55,803 bases of DNA from Sandarakinorhabdus sp. AAP62 (GTDB lineage Bacteria; Pseudomonadota; Alphaproteobacteria; Sphingomonadales; Sphingomonadaceae), in NCBI RefSeq assembly GCF_000331225.1, contig NZ_ANFY01000020.1:1-55803 (forward strand), given 5' to 3'. Each line of letters opens with the position of its first letter. The stretch's first letter is position 1. The notes below the pieces were generated by a model that worked only from the letters and a program-made list of their open reading frames with translations, searched no databases and was not told the origin of the DNA. The position numbers and the translations under genes were made by a program. Positions 1 through 7,232 of the stretch are shown here, one piece after another.

Positions 1-119
1 AGGTCGGCCGGCAGCGTGGTGCTGCCGGCCGCCAGTTCGGCCAGGTGCGGCAGGCGCAGGCCGATGCCCGCGCCGAGCCGGCGCTGGGCCGGCTGCCCCC
101 GGTCAAGTGTCCCGTGCAT
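1..119 (-). CDS. bufB: Bufferin maturase BufB-like (DUF692/MNIO), 5' part only
   Basis: Only the first 39 codons lie in the window; the gene runs off its left edge. The ATG at 119-117 opens a frame with no stop, and the peptide contains GAGIGLRLPHLAEL, the N-terminal signature of DUF692 (multinuclear non-heme iron oxidase) proteins. This family modifies cysteines of bufferin-type RiPP precursors. The gene starts 10 bp after the stop of the BufA1-type precursor gene on the same strand, as expected for a bufAB operon. The family call rests on the short motif plus the neighbour. The remainder, and any bufC after it, cannot be seen. Confidence 0.75.
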   Translation of the reverse strand, partial: MHGTLDRGQPAQRRLGAGIGLRLPHLAELAAGSTTLPAD

Positions 120-129
120 CAGGGCAGGA

Positions 130-390
130 TCAGGCCGCGGTCAGCGAGCCCGTGCCCTTGGGCGTCTTGATCTTGGTGCAGGTGCCGGCCGGCACCAGCT
201 TCCAGGCGTTCTTCTGATAATCCACCTTCGACGTGCCGGCACAGCTGGTGCCCGCACCGGCGGCGCAGTCATTCTGGCCCGCCTTCGCGACGCCAAAGCA
301 TTTTTCCATCTTGGGCTTGTCGGCTGCGGTTGCGGCGCTGGCCGCCAGGGCGGCGAGCACGGCGGCGCCCAGAATCGTCTTGCTGTTCAT
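130..390 (-). CDS. bufA1: BufA1-type periplasmic bufferin precursor (DUF2282)
   Basis: 86-residue precursor peptide. The ATG at 390 was chosen over longer in-frame starts because GGAGG lies about 7 nt upstream and the product then begins with a clear signal peptide ([23 protein letters not shown]). The mature part has four cysteines in contexts typical of DUF2282 (KCFGVA, QNDCAA, TSCAG, GTCTKI). Family knowledge: these are ribosomally made metallophores, oxidised on Cys by a DUF692 enzyme and thought to bind copper or other metals in the periplasm. The DUF692 gene follows immediately. A TGTAACC-N16-CGAA element and a long hairpin lie upstream. Confidence 0.88.
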   Translation of the reverse strand: MNSKTILGAAVLAALAASAATAADKPKMEKCFGVAKAGQNDCAAGAGTSCAGTSKVDYQKNAWKLVPAGTCTKIKTPKGTGSLTAA

Positions 391-423
391 GGTTTGCCTC
401 CAGTTGCCGCCATCCGCTGGGGA

Positions 424-463
424 GCGCGGCTGCCGCCAAATCGGGGCAAGGCGGCAGCCGCGC
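424..463 (-). other. Perfect 14-bp hairpin in the bufA1 5' leader
   Basis: Arms 424-437 and 450-463 are perfect complements (GCGCGGCTGCCGCC and its reverse complement), extendable by one A-T pair, with a 12-nt loop. The hairpin lies between the predicted ECF promoter (514-540) and the bufA1 start at 390, so it would form in the untranslated leader. It has no T-run and is not a classical terminator. It may stabilise the mRNA or regulate translation. Confidence 0.55.
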
Positions 464-513
464 TGGTACCGGCGGGGAGGCGGACATCGTTCATCACCGG
501 CACTGTCCCCAAT

Positions 514-540
514 TTCGCGGCAGCCTCGGGATTGGTTACA
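514..540 (-). promoter_or_regulatory. ECF (SigF-type) promoter for the bufA1 operon
   Basis: Read on the minus strand, TGTAACC (540-534) is followed after exactly 16 nt by CGAA (517-514). This matches the arrangement I recall for Caulobacter SigF promoters (GTAACC-N16-CGAA). Transcription would begin near 506, giving a leader of about 115 nt. Confidence 0.7.
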
Positions 541-551
541 GATCGCCGCCA

Positions 552-578
552 TGTAACCATCATGCAGGCTGGTGCGGA
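552..578 (+). promoter_or_regulatory. ECF (SigF-type) promoter for the bufA2 operon
   Basis: TGTAACC (552-558), 16-nt spacer, CGGA (575-578). It has the same -35 sequence and spacing as the divergent bufA1 promoter, with one base changed in the -10. The two -35 elements stand back to back, 11 bp apart. The predicted start near 585 leaves a leader of about 70 nt before bufA2. Confidence 0.65.
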
Positions 579-656
579 CAAGCCAGTGCTGCCACCATGG
601 GGAGGCGGCAACAGGCGCAGCGGCATTCGCCCCGGCGCCAAGCTATGGAGATGAAC

Positions 657-911
657 ATGCTCGCTACCCGTATTTCCCTCGCCACTGCCGCCGCTGTCGT
701 GGCGGTTTCCGGTGGCATCGTCGCCCAATCGGCGGCAGCGGCCGAAGAAAAGGTCGTGCACTGTTATGGCATCAACACCTGCAAGGGCACTTCGGATTGC
801 GCGACCGCCAGCAGCGCCTGCAAGGGCCAGAATGCCTGCAAGGGCCAGGGCTTCAAGGCGCTCACCGTGAAGGCTTGCAAGGCCGCCGGCGGCCGGCTGA
901 CCGAGAAGTAA
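657..911 (+). CDS. bufA2: BufA2-type periplasmic bufferin precursor
   Basis: 84-residue secreted peptide. Of the in-frame ATGs at 645, 651 and 657, the last has the best-placed ribosome site (GGAG 647-650). It gives a normal signal peptide (MLATRISLATAAAVVAVSGG through QSAAAA). The mature part has six Cys in CYGINTCKGTSDC, SSACKGQNACKGQ and KACKAAGG, the repeat pattern of BufA2-family metallophores. It heads a bufA2-bufB-bufC operon and is separated from bufB by a strong GC hairpin. Metal binding is inferred from the family. Confidence 0.88.
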   Translation: MLATRISLATAAAVVAVSGGIVAQSAAAAEEKVVHCYGINTCKGTSDCATASSACKGQNACKGQGFKALTVKACKAAGGRLTEK

Positions 912-919
912 GCCGGCGC

Positions 920-949
920 GGGGCCGGCCGCATCCCCGGGGCCGGCCCC
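920..949 (+). other. GC-rich hairpin between bufA2 and bufB
   Basis: GGGGCCGGCC (920-929) pairs perfectly with GGCCGGCCCC (940-949) around a 10-nt loop, starting 8 nt after the bufA2 stop. There is no T-tract. Such a hairpin could protect the 3' end of the precursor message or partly stop transcription, keeping precursor above maturase. Confidence 0.5.
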
Positions 950-986
950 CCACCGACCTGTCTGCGCCTGGCGCTGGAGGACGTGC

Positions 987-1817
987 ATGATCCCGCCGCT
1001 GACTCGCAGCCTTTATGGCCTTGGTCTGCGGCGGCCGCATCACGATCTGTTTCTGGCCGGCAATGTGCCGGTCGATTTCGTGGAAGTGATTTCGGAAAAT
1101 TTCATGGTCGATGGCGGCCGGCCCGCCGATGTGCTGGCCCGGGTGCGCCAGCATCATGATGTGGTGCTTCACGGCGTGTCGATGAGCCTGGGCACGGCCA
1201 CCGGCCTTGATGCGGCCTATCTTTCCCGCCTGAAGCAACTGGCGGATGCGATCGAGCCGCTGTGGGTGTCCGACCATCTGGCATGGACGGGCATCGACGG
1301 GGTGAACAGCCATGATCTGTTGCCCATCCCCTATACCGAAGAAGCGCTGACCATCGTCTGCCGCAATATCGAGCAGGCGCAGGCGGCGCTGGGCCGGCCG
1401 CTTCTGGTGGAAAATCCATCGACCTATCTGGCGTTTCGCGCCAGCCGCATGACCGAATGGGAGTTCCTGGCGGCACTGGTGCAGCGCACCGGCTGCGCCC
1501 TTCTGCTGGATGTGAACAATATCCATGTTTCGGGCCACAATCACGGCTGCGACCCGCTGGCCTGGCTGGACGGCATCCCCTGGGATGCGGTGCGCCAATT
1601 GCATCTGGCTGGCCCAAGCCAGGGCGCTGATGGCCTGCTGATCGACACGCACGACACGCCGGTGCCGGAACCGGTGTGGGATCTTTATGCCGAAGTGCGC
1701 CGCCGCGCCGGCCCGGTGGCAGTGATGATCGAACGGGACGATGATATCCCGCCGCTTGCCGATCTGCTGGCCGAACTGGACCGCGCCCGCGCCGTGGACG
1801 CGAAGGTGAGCCTGTGA
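987..1817 (+). CDS. bufB: Bufferin maturase BufB (DUF692/MNIO family)
   Basis: 276 residues, normal length for the family. It shows the expected metal-ligand motifs in order: [46 protein letters not shown] and MIERDDDIP. These residues form the multinuclear iron site of DUF692 enzymes (relatives of MbnB), which oxidise Cys in the precursor. The start codon ATG at 987 follows GGAGG at 976-980. The 3' end overlaps bufC by 4 bp (GTGA), indicating translational coupling. The substrate is presumably the BufA2 peptide immediately upstream. The enzyme should be cytoplasmic. Confidence 0.9.
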   Translation: MIPPLTRSLYGLGLRRPHHDLFLAGNVPVDFVEVISENFMVDGGRPADVLARVRQHHDVVLHGVSMSLGTATGLDAAYLSRLKQLADAIEPLWVSDHLAWTGIDGVNSHDLLPIPYTEEALTIVCRNIEQAQAALGRPLLVENPSTYLAFRASRMTEWEFLAALVQRTGCALLLDVNNIHVSGHNHGCDPLAWLDGIPWDAVRQLHLAGPSQGADGLLIDTHDTPVPEPVWDLYAEVRRRAGPVAVMIERDDDIPPLADLLAELDRARAVDAKVSL

Positions 1818-2527
1818 CACTGGCCCGGTTCCAGCGGCAGTTTCAGGCCGGCCTCATCGCCGGCGATCTGGGTGCCCTGGCCGATGCCGTGGAGCGCCCT
1901 GCCGGGCTCGCCGTGCATACCCATGCCGCTCGCGCCATGCTGGTGGATGGGCTGGCCGACAATTTCGCGAAAACCCTGCATTGGCTGGGCGGCGAGGCCT
2001 TTACTGCGCTGGCCCTGGCCTATGCCGCGATCAGCCCGTCGAGCAGCTGGACGCTGGCCGATTATGGCGATGATTTTCCGGAATATCTGCGTCGCCAGCA
2101 ACCGGATGAACGCGAAGTGGCGGAACTGGCAGCGCTGGATTGGGCCTTGCGCAGCGCCTTTGCCGCAGCCGATCCGCAGCCGGCCACATGGGCCCAGGAT
2201 CCCGATATCGATTGGGAAGCCCTGCGCCTGAAACTGGCACCCGGCACCTCGTTGCTGGCCTTTGCCACCAATGCCGATGCGATCTGGGCCGCCATTCCCG
2301 CCCAGCCGATCACCGCGGCCATGGCGCCGGGCCTGGTGCTGGTGTGGCGCGACCGGCTGGAGCCGCGCTTTCGCCGCACTTCAGCCGGGGAGGGCGAACT
2401 GCTGGCGGCACTGGCAGCCGGGCAGCGCTTTGGCCCGGCCTGTGATGCCAGCGGGGCCGACAGCCTCGCCATCGGAGCCTGGCTGCGTGAATGGCTCAGT
2501 GCCGGGCTGGTGGTGCCGCGGGGTTGA
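1814..2527 (+). CDS. bufC: BufC-like recognition protein (DUF2063)
   Basis: 237 residues beginning at a GTG that overlaps the bufB stop. The N-terminal part ([42 protein letters not shown]) is the DUF2063 / 'putative DNA-binding' fold. In methanobactin and bufferin systems this fold serves as a partner that helps present the precursor peptide to the DUF692 oxidase (MbnC/HvfC/BufC). The C-terminal half is variable, as in the family. It is the last gene of the bufA2BC unit. Its 3' end overlaps the convergent transporter gene by 32 bp. Confidence 0.82.
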   Translation: MTLARFQRQFQAGLIAGDLGALADAVERPAGLAVHTHAARAMLVDGLADNFAKTLHWLGGEAFTALALAYAAISPSSSWTLADYGDDFPEYLRRQQPDEREVAELAALDWALRSAFAAADPQPATWAQDPDIDWEALRLKLAPGTSLLAFATNADAIWAAIPAQPITAAMAPGLVLVWRDRLEPRFRRTSAGEGELLAALAAGQRFGPACDASGADSLAIGAWLREWLSAGLVVPRG

Positions 2528-3440
2528 GCTGGCCGGCACTGGCCAGCACCAATATGGTGAGGTTCATCACCCCAAAGGCCAGCAGCGCACTGATCGCCCC
2601 TGCCGGCGCCGATCCCAGCAGCAGCGCATCATTGCCGCCGGGAATGAGGCCGATGCCCAGCATCATCAGCAATCCGCCCAGCAGGCTGCGCACCACTGCC
2701 AGCCAGCCCCGCCATTTCACATGCAATTGCCCGGCCATCCAGCCCGAGGCCAGCGCCCCCGCCAACGTGGCCAGCGTGACGCGCACGGGTGCGCTGCCAC
2801 CGGTGGCGTGACCGCTGGCCAGGGCCTGCACCTGTTCGATCACCACATCGGCCCAGGTCCAGCCAGGCATGGCGACAAACAACAGGCTGCCGGCGCCCCC
2901 CATCATCGCCATGGTAACGGCCAGCCGCCGCGCGTCTGGCCCCTGGCGCACCAGCCAGCGCCAGGCCAGCGCCAGCAGCACGGCCCCCATCGCCACCAGC
3001 ATCAGGCCAGCCCGATCGGGATGGGCGAACCGGCTGGGCGCCACCATCACCCGCCAGCCCAGCGCCCGGCCCAGCATGTCGCCCGCTACGATGCCCACGG
3101 GCAGGCCGATCAGATGAACCTCGCCGTTGCCCATCCGCCACAACGAACCCACCAGGCAGGCGCCGTTCACCACTGCGCCAACGCCCAGCAACACACCGCC
3201 CAGCACCAGCGGCAGGCCCAGCGGTGCATTGCCCGGCAGCGTCGCGCCGCGTCCCAGCATCCAGGCCAGCGGCAGGCACACCAATGTGGCCGCGCCGCTG
3301 GCCAGCACGAAGCCGATCAGCAACCGTGCATCGCGCCGATCAATCCAGTGGCGCACCGCCAACACCCCGCAGGTGCCGCCCTGATGCGCGGCAAAGCCAA
3401 CGATGGCCGCAGCGAAAACACAGGCCAGCATCAGCATCAT
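2496..3440 (-). CDS. YeeE/YedE-family sulfur-transport-type membrane protein
   Basis: 314 residues with roughly nine hydrophobic segments. The start at 3440 was chosen because it overlaps the ndh stop by 4 bp (ATGA) and begins directly with the first membrane helix; the longer frame adds a non-hydrophobic tail antisense to nothing useful. Cys24 (HQGGTCGVL) and Cys95 (NGACLVGS) lie where the first two thiosulfate-relay cysteines of YeeE/TsuA are found. The second half ([10 protein letters not shown]) lacks the third Cys, so thiosulfate uptake is not assured. Co-translation with an NADH dehydrogenase suggests a link between sulfur or metal stress and respiration. Confidence 0.78.
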   Translation of the reverse strand: MMLMLACVFAAAIVGFAAHQGGTCGVLAVRHWIDRRDARLLIGFVLASGAATLVCLPLAWMLGRGATLPGNAPLGLPLVLGGVLLGVGAVVNGACLVGSLWRMGNGEVHLIGLPVGIVAGDMLGRALGWRVMVAPSRFAHPDRAGLMLVAMGAVLLALAWRWLVRQGPDARRLAVTMAMMGGAGSLLFVAMPGWTWADVVIEQVQALASGHATGGSAPVRVTLATLAGALASGWMAGQLHVKWRGWLAVVRSLLGGLLMMLGIGLIPGGNDALLLGSAPAGAISALLAFGVMNLTILVLASAGQLNPAAPPARH

Positions 3441-4717
3441 GACATGTCGTTTCCCTGTTGGGTGATCAGCCGCGCCGACGACTCGAAGGTCAGATAGCGC
3501 CACAGCCAGTTTGCCCCCACCACCAGTCGGTTGCGGAAGCCGGCCAGGAACCACAGGTGCACCGTGCACCACAGCAGCCAGCCGGGCAGGCCAGACAATT
3601 GCAGCCAGCCCAGATCGGCAACGGCATGCGACCGGCCGATGGTGGCCATGCTGCCTTGGTGGCGATAGCGGAACCGCGGCGCAGGCTGCTGCTGCCGGCG
3701 GGCGATGATGGCGCGGGCGGCATGTTCGCCCATCTGCTTGGCGGCGGTGGCGACTCCGGGCACGGCCGCGCCATCGGCATTGCAGGCCGCCGCCGTGTCG
3801 CCAACCACAAAGATCTCCGCATCATCGGGCAAGGCCAGATCCGGCCCGACCAGCACCCGCCCGCTGCCATCGGCCGCCGCGCCCAGCCAGCGTGCAGCCG
3901 GCGATGCCGCCACGCCGGCCGCCCAGATGGTGACGGCGGCGGGCAGGCGGGCGTCGCCGATCATGATCTGCCCGGCTGCGAGCGCTGTCACCCGGGCATT
4001 GAGACGGATTTCCACCCCCAGCCCCATCAGCGCGCGGGAAGCAGCAGCGGAAAGCGCTTCGGGCAGCGCCTTCAGCAGCCGGTCGCCACTGTCCACCAGG
4101 ATCACGCGCACGCAATTGCGGGTGATATGGGGAAAGTCGCGCTCGGCGGCATGGCGGGTCAGTTCGGCGATGGCACCGGCCAGTTCCACCCCGGTCGGTC
4201 CGCCCCCGACCACCACGAAAGTGAGATGATCGGCCCGCGTCTCGCGCTGCTCGGCGCGCATGGTCTCGGCCCGTTCCAGCGCCAGCAACAGATCGCGCCG
4301 CACGCGGATGGCATCGTCGATGGTCTTGATGCCCGGCGCATGGGCCGCCCATTCGGGATTGCGGAAATAGGCATGGCGAGCGCCGCTCGCGACCACCAGT
4401 TGGGCAAAGGTGATGTGGCCGCCGCTGGCCAGTTGCACCGATCGGGCCACGCGGTCGATCCCGACAACCTCGTCCATCAGCACGCCTACATCCGGCAGAT
4501 CGCGCAGGATGGTACGGATGGGGGCCGCGATATCGGCCGCAGACAGGCCGGCCGTGGCCACCTGATAAAGCAACGGCTGGAAGAGATGGTGATTCTGTCG
4601 ATCGATGACCACGGTGCTGATCCCGGCGGCACCCAGCGCCCGCGCTGCGGCCAAACCGGCAAAGCCGGCGCCGATGATCACCACCGGGGCGTTTTCCGTC
4701 CGTACCGCATTGGCCAT
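3437..4717 (-). CDS. ndh: Type II NADH:quinone oxidoreductase (NDH-2-like)
   Basis: 426-residue flavoprotein of the pyridine-nucleotide-disulfide fold. FAD-binding GAGFAGLAAARALG is at residues ~17-30, a second dinucleotide site VVVGGGPTGVELAGA at ~168-182, and the FAD-contact motif EIFVVGDTAA at ~297-306. The C-terminal stretch (LPGWLLWCTVHLWFLAGFRNR) is typical of NDH-2 and may hold the enzyme to the inner membrane. It would oxidise NADH and reduce quinone without pumping protons. No Shine-Dalgarno sequence precedes the ATG, and an ECF-type promoter ends only about 10 nt upstream, so the mRNA may be nearly leaderless. The yeeE-like gene is coupled downstream. Confidence 0.85.
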   Translation of the reverse strand: MANAVRTENAPVVIIGAGFAGLAAARALGAAGISTVVIDRQNHHLFQPLLYQVATAGLSAADIAAPIRTILRDLPDVGVLMDEVVGIDRVARSVQLASGGHITFAQLVVASGARHAYFRNPEWAAHAPGIKTIDDAIRVRRDLLLALERAETMRAEQRETRADHLTFVVVGGGPTGVELAGAIAELTRHAAERDFPHITRNCVRVILVDSGDRLLKALPEALSAAASRALMGLGVEIRLNARVTALAAGQIMIGDARLPAAVTIWAAGVAASPAARWLGAAADGSGRVLVGPDLALPDDAEIFVVGDTAAACNADGAAVPGVATAAKQMGEHAARAIIARRQQQPAPRFRYRHQGSMATIGRSHAVADLGWLQLSGLPGWLLWCTVHLWFLAGFRNRLVVGANWLWRYLTFESSARLITQQGNDMS

Positions 4718-4726
4718 GATTGCGTG

Positions 4727-4753
4727 TTCGGCAGCGGCAGCATCCCCGTTACA
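4727..4753 (-). promoter_or_regulatory. ECF (SigF-type) promoter for ndh-yeeE
   Basis: On the minus strand, TGTAACG (4753-4747), exactly 16 nt, then CGAA (4730-4727). It is the third copy of the element found twice between the bufferin operons. Predicted transcription starts within about 3 nt of the ndh ATG (4717). Confidence 0.6.
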
Positions 4754-4797
4754 TCGCCCACTGGCGCTGCGGCGGCGGCCCGGTCTATCACGCGGTC

Positions 4798-5427
4798 ATG
4801 ACGCCGATTGCGCCCGCCCTGCAGGCCGAAACCGAACGCCTTGCACACCTTGCCGCCGATTATGACGGGCTGGTGGCAAAGCTGGCAGCCCTGGGCGCTG
4901 GCCGGCGGGCGCCGCAGGTGGGGCAGCACTTCCCCGGCTTTGCCTTGCCGGATGCCGCCGGGCGCTTTCACACCCTGGCCGAACTGCTGGCGCCTGGAAC
5001 GCCCTTGGTGATCAGCTTCCATCGCGGCCTGTGGTGCCCCTGGTGCCGGGTCGAAAGTGCGGCGTGGGGTGATGCCGCCGAAGCATTGGCGGCAGCCGGC
5101 TCGCGCCTGATCACGATTTCCGCCGAACTGGCCGGGCAGGGCACTGCCCTTGCGACACGCGCCGGCGGACTTGGGCTGGTCGACGTCGATCTGGGCCTGT
5201 GCCTGGCCCTGGGGCTGGTGATCAGCATTCCGGCCGAACTGGCAGCGACCTACCGCGAGGGCGGTGATGATCTGGCGGCGCTGTTTGGCGGCAGCGGGCG
5301 CCTGCTGCCGATTCCGGCCACCTATCTGCTCGATGGCGGCGGGGTGGTGCGTTTTGCCTTCGTCGATCCCGATTTCCGTCGCCGGGCCGAACCGGCGGCC
5401 GTGATCGCCGCGCTGGGCTCAGCCTGA
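4798..5427 (+). CDS. Peroxiredoxin-like (AhpC/TSA) family protein
   Basis: 209 residues from the ATG at 4798; the in-frame extension upstream overlaps the ndh promoter and looks non-coding. A thioredoxin fold is indicated by VGQHFPGFALPDAAGR and the redox motif RGLWCPWCRVE with Cys80 and Cys83. A CxxC rather than a single peroxidatic Cys is typical of the 'peroxiredoxin-like' AhpC/TSA branch. It likely reduces peroxides or acts as a thiol oxidoreductase in the cytoplasm (no signal peptide). It is divergent from ndh and convergent with the LysR gene, whose 3' end it overlaps by 9 bp. Confidence 0.8.
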   Translation: MTPIAPALQAETERLAHLAADYDGLVAKLAALGAGRRAPQVGQHFPGFALPDAAGRFHTLAELLAPGTPLVISFHRGLWCPWCRVESAAWGDAAEALAAAGSRLITISAELAGQGTALATRAGGLGLVDVDLGLCLALGLVISIPAELAATYREGGDDLAALFGGSGRLLPIPATYLLDGGGVVRFAFVDPDFRRRAEPAAVIAALGSA

Positions 5428-6297
5428 GGGACTGTCCCACTGGCGGGCCCGGCTGGCCCGCACGAAACTGTCGGCCGCCAGGCTGCGGCGCCGGCCCTGA
5501 ATGCCGGCCAGCACCACATCGGCACGGACGGCGGCGCCCGCCACCGGAATCGCGCACATGGCCGGTTCGCGCGGATCGGGCATGAAGCCGGTGCCCAGCC
5601 CGGCGCTGATCAGCCGTTTCAGCTGGCCGATATCGCGCGCGGCATGGCGCAGGGTGAGCGACATGCCCACCACTTCAGCCTGGCGGCGCAATGCCGCCAA
5701 TCCTTCGCAGGCATGATCGATCAGTGGTTCCCGCAGCAGATCGGCCATCGTCACCATGGCCTGGTTGGCCGCCGGATGGTCGCGCCGCACCACCATGCGA
5801 TACTCGTGGCTGAACAAGCGCCACGCTTCGAAACGTTCAGGGGTATCGGCCGGTGCCTCGATGATCATCAGGTCAAGCTGGCCTGCCAGCGCCTGTTCGA
5901 GCAATTCGGCGCTGGTGCCGCCCACCACATTCAGCTGCAGGCCCGGCATGGCCTCGCCCAGCTCGGCCAGCACGGCATCGAGCGTGGCCGATTCGACCAG
6001 CGAACATACACCCAGCACCAGCGGTGCGACCTGCCCCTTGCCGAACCCCTTGGCCAACGCCTTGGCATCTTCGGCGGCACGATAGGTGCGTTCCAGGTGC
6101 GGCAACATCAGGCGGCCGAGTTCGGTGAGGTGGGTGCGGGCCCGCTCGCGCCGGAACAGGGGGCCGCCCAGTTCCTCTTCCAGTTTCTGGATAGCGCGGG
6201 TGAGCGACGGCTGTGCGACATGGCATTGCTCCGCCGCGCGGGTGAAGTTCAACAGTCGCGCCGCCGACAGGAAGTAGCGGATCTGGTGCATTTCCAT
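5419..6297 (-). CDS. LysR-family transcriptional regulator
   Basis: 292 residues. The N-terminal winged helix-turn-helix is clear (MHQIRYFLSAARLLNFTRAA, then QPSLTRAIQKLEEELG), followed by the effector-binding domain with typical LPLVLGV-type and LISAGLGTGFMP segments. The ATG at 6297 (MEMHQIRYF) was chosen because it matches the family's usual start; an ATG at 6309 is also possible. Divergent from the ECF sigma gene and convergent with the peroxiredoxin-like gene. LysR proteins of this type often sense oxidants or aromatic acids; the ligand cannot be told from sequence. Confidence 0.87.
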   Translation of the reverse strand: MEMHQIRYFLSAARLLNFTRAAEQCHVAQPSLTRAIQKLEEELGGPLFRRERARTHLTELGRLMLPHLERTYRAAEDAKALAKGFGKGQVAPLVLGVCSLVESATLDAVLAELGEAMPGLQLNVVGGTSAELLEQALAGQLDLMIIEAPADTPERFEAWRLFSHEYRMVVRRDHPAANQAMVTMADLLREPLIDHACEGLAALRRQAEVVGMSLTLRHAARDIGQLKRLISAGLGTGFMPDPREPAMCAIPVAGAAVRADVVLAGIQGRRRSLAADSFVRASRARQWDSPSG

Positions 6298-6406
6298 GAC
6301 GCTGTTCATCCTAACATTGTTGCAACGCACCACAAGGGGTGTGGGCCGGTCATAGCCTGCCGGCATCAAACCCATGCACCCTTCATGGCTGTGCCTTCTG
6401 TGCATC

Positions 6407-6426
6407 CCCGGCGACAGTAAGCCGGG
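6407..6426 (+). other. Short hairpin in the ECF sigma leader
   Basis: CCCGGC (6407-6412) pairs with GCCGGG (6421-6426) around an 8-nt loop, ending 5 nt before the GGAGG ribosome site (6432-6436) of the sigma gene. A role in translation is possible but unproven. Confidence 0.3.
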
Positions 6427-6443
6427 TGATTGGAGGGCAGTCC

Positions 6444-7001
6444 ATGACCAGACAGGTAAGAACAGGTGCTGCGGTCGCTGCGGCACGGCCAGACATGACC
6501 GCACATTGGTCGGGGCTGATCGAACGCGGGCGCAGCGGCGACCGGCGCGCCTATGACACGTTGATGGCCGAAGCCAGGCTGTGGCTGGCGCGCTATTTCC
6601 GGCGGCGCCTGCCGATGGCCCATGTCGAGGATGCGGTGCAGGAAACGCTGATCGCGCTGCATCACCGCCGGCATGATTTCGATTGCACGCAGCCGCTGCG
6701 GCCCTGGCTTGCCGCCATTGCCCGCTTCAAATGGGTTGATCGGCTGCGGGCGATGGAGCGCGAGCAATTGCTGCCGCCGATGGACAGTTTTTCGGCCAGC
6801 CACGAAATCGATGTCGTCAGTTGCCATGCCGTGCGCGGCCTGCTTGGCCGTTTGCGGCCGGCCCAGGCCGATGCCATCCGCCTGGTCAAGATCGATGGAA
6901 TGTCGATCGTCGAGGCCTCTGCGGCCAGCGGGCAGTCGGAATCGCTGGTCAAGATCAACATCCACCGCGGCCTGAAGCGACTGGCCTGCGAATTGGTCTA
7001 G
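6444..7001 (+). CDS. ECF RNA polymerase sigma factor, SigF/ECF16-like
   Basis: 185 residues from the ATG at 6444, which follows GGAGG with good spacing. Sigma region 2 is visible (HVEDAVQETLIALHHRRHDFD, then LAAIARFKWVDRLR), and region 4 ends the protein (GMSIVEASAASGQSESLVKINIHRG, split here). The 'ALHxRRHxxD' segment is what I associate with the Caulobacter SigF group. These sigma factors are usually paired with a membrane anti-sigma factor (NrsF, DUF1109). None follows here; the next gene is the TonB receptor. The TGTAACC-N16-CGAA elements upstream of the bufferin and ndh operons are its likely targets. No copy precedes its own gene. Confidence 0.88.
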   Translation: MTRQVRTGAAVAAARPDMTAHWSGLIERGRSGDRRAYDTLMAEARLWLARYFRRRLPMAHVEDAVQETLIALHHRRHDFDCTQPLRPWLAAIARFKWVDRLRAMEREQLLPPMDSFSASHEIDVVSCHAVRGLLGRLRPAQADAIRLVKIDGMSIVEASAASGQSESLVKINIHRGLKRLACELV

Positions 7002-7130
7002 GCCGCCAATCCTCCCCCCTCAGGGCGGCCGGTCACCATCCCCGCCTGATCATTGTGCTCCAGCTCCCAAGGCAGTGTGCTTTCGGGAGCACAATGCATT
7101 CGTTTCGCGCTGGGCGTTTGTGACAGAAGC

Positions 7131-7136
7131 TTGACT
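7131..7136 (+). promoter_or_regulatory. Possible -35 element (TTGACT) before the TonB receptor gene
   Basis: TTGACT is immediately 5' of the first AACGTT operator, but no good -10 is visible 16-18 nt downstream, so the assignment is weak. If right, the operator at 7139-7150 would sit inside the promoter and bound repressor would block polymerase. Confidence 0.3.
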
Positions 7137-7138
7137 AC

Positions 7139-7150
7139 GAGAACGTTCTC
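7139..7150. promoter_or_regulatory. LacI-type operator 1 (GAGAACGTTCTC)
   Basis: Perfect 12-bp palindrome with the central CG expected of LacI-family operators. It lies 83 bp before the receptor start and 30 bp (centre to centre) from operator 2. The likely binder is the LacI-family protein encoded at 15090. Confidence 0.7.
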
Positions 7151-7168
7151 ATTTACCGAATCTCGATA

Positions 7169-7180
7169 GTGAACGTTCAC
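7169..7180. promoter_or_regulatory. LacI-type operator 2 (GTGAACGTTCAC)
   Basis: Second perfect 12-bp palindrome with the same AACGTT core, about three helical turns from operator 1, so both sites face nearly the same side of the DNA. This allows cooperative binding. Confidence 0.7.
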
Positions 7181-7232
7181 AACCGCCGCAAATCATAGCG
7201 TCGGATGAGCGATCTGGGGGAGAGAATCGCTG

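Noticed and set aside
387-1820. 477-codon minus-strand frame
   Set aside because: Antisense to bufA2 and bufB; low-complexity His/Gln/Arg-rich translation and no ribosome site.
2262-3497. 411-codon plus-strand frame over the YeeE-like gene
   Set aside because: Composition is dominated by Gln, His and Pro, the usual shadow of a hydrophobic membrane protein on the other strand.
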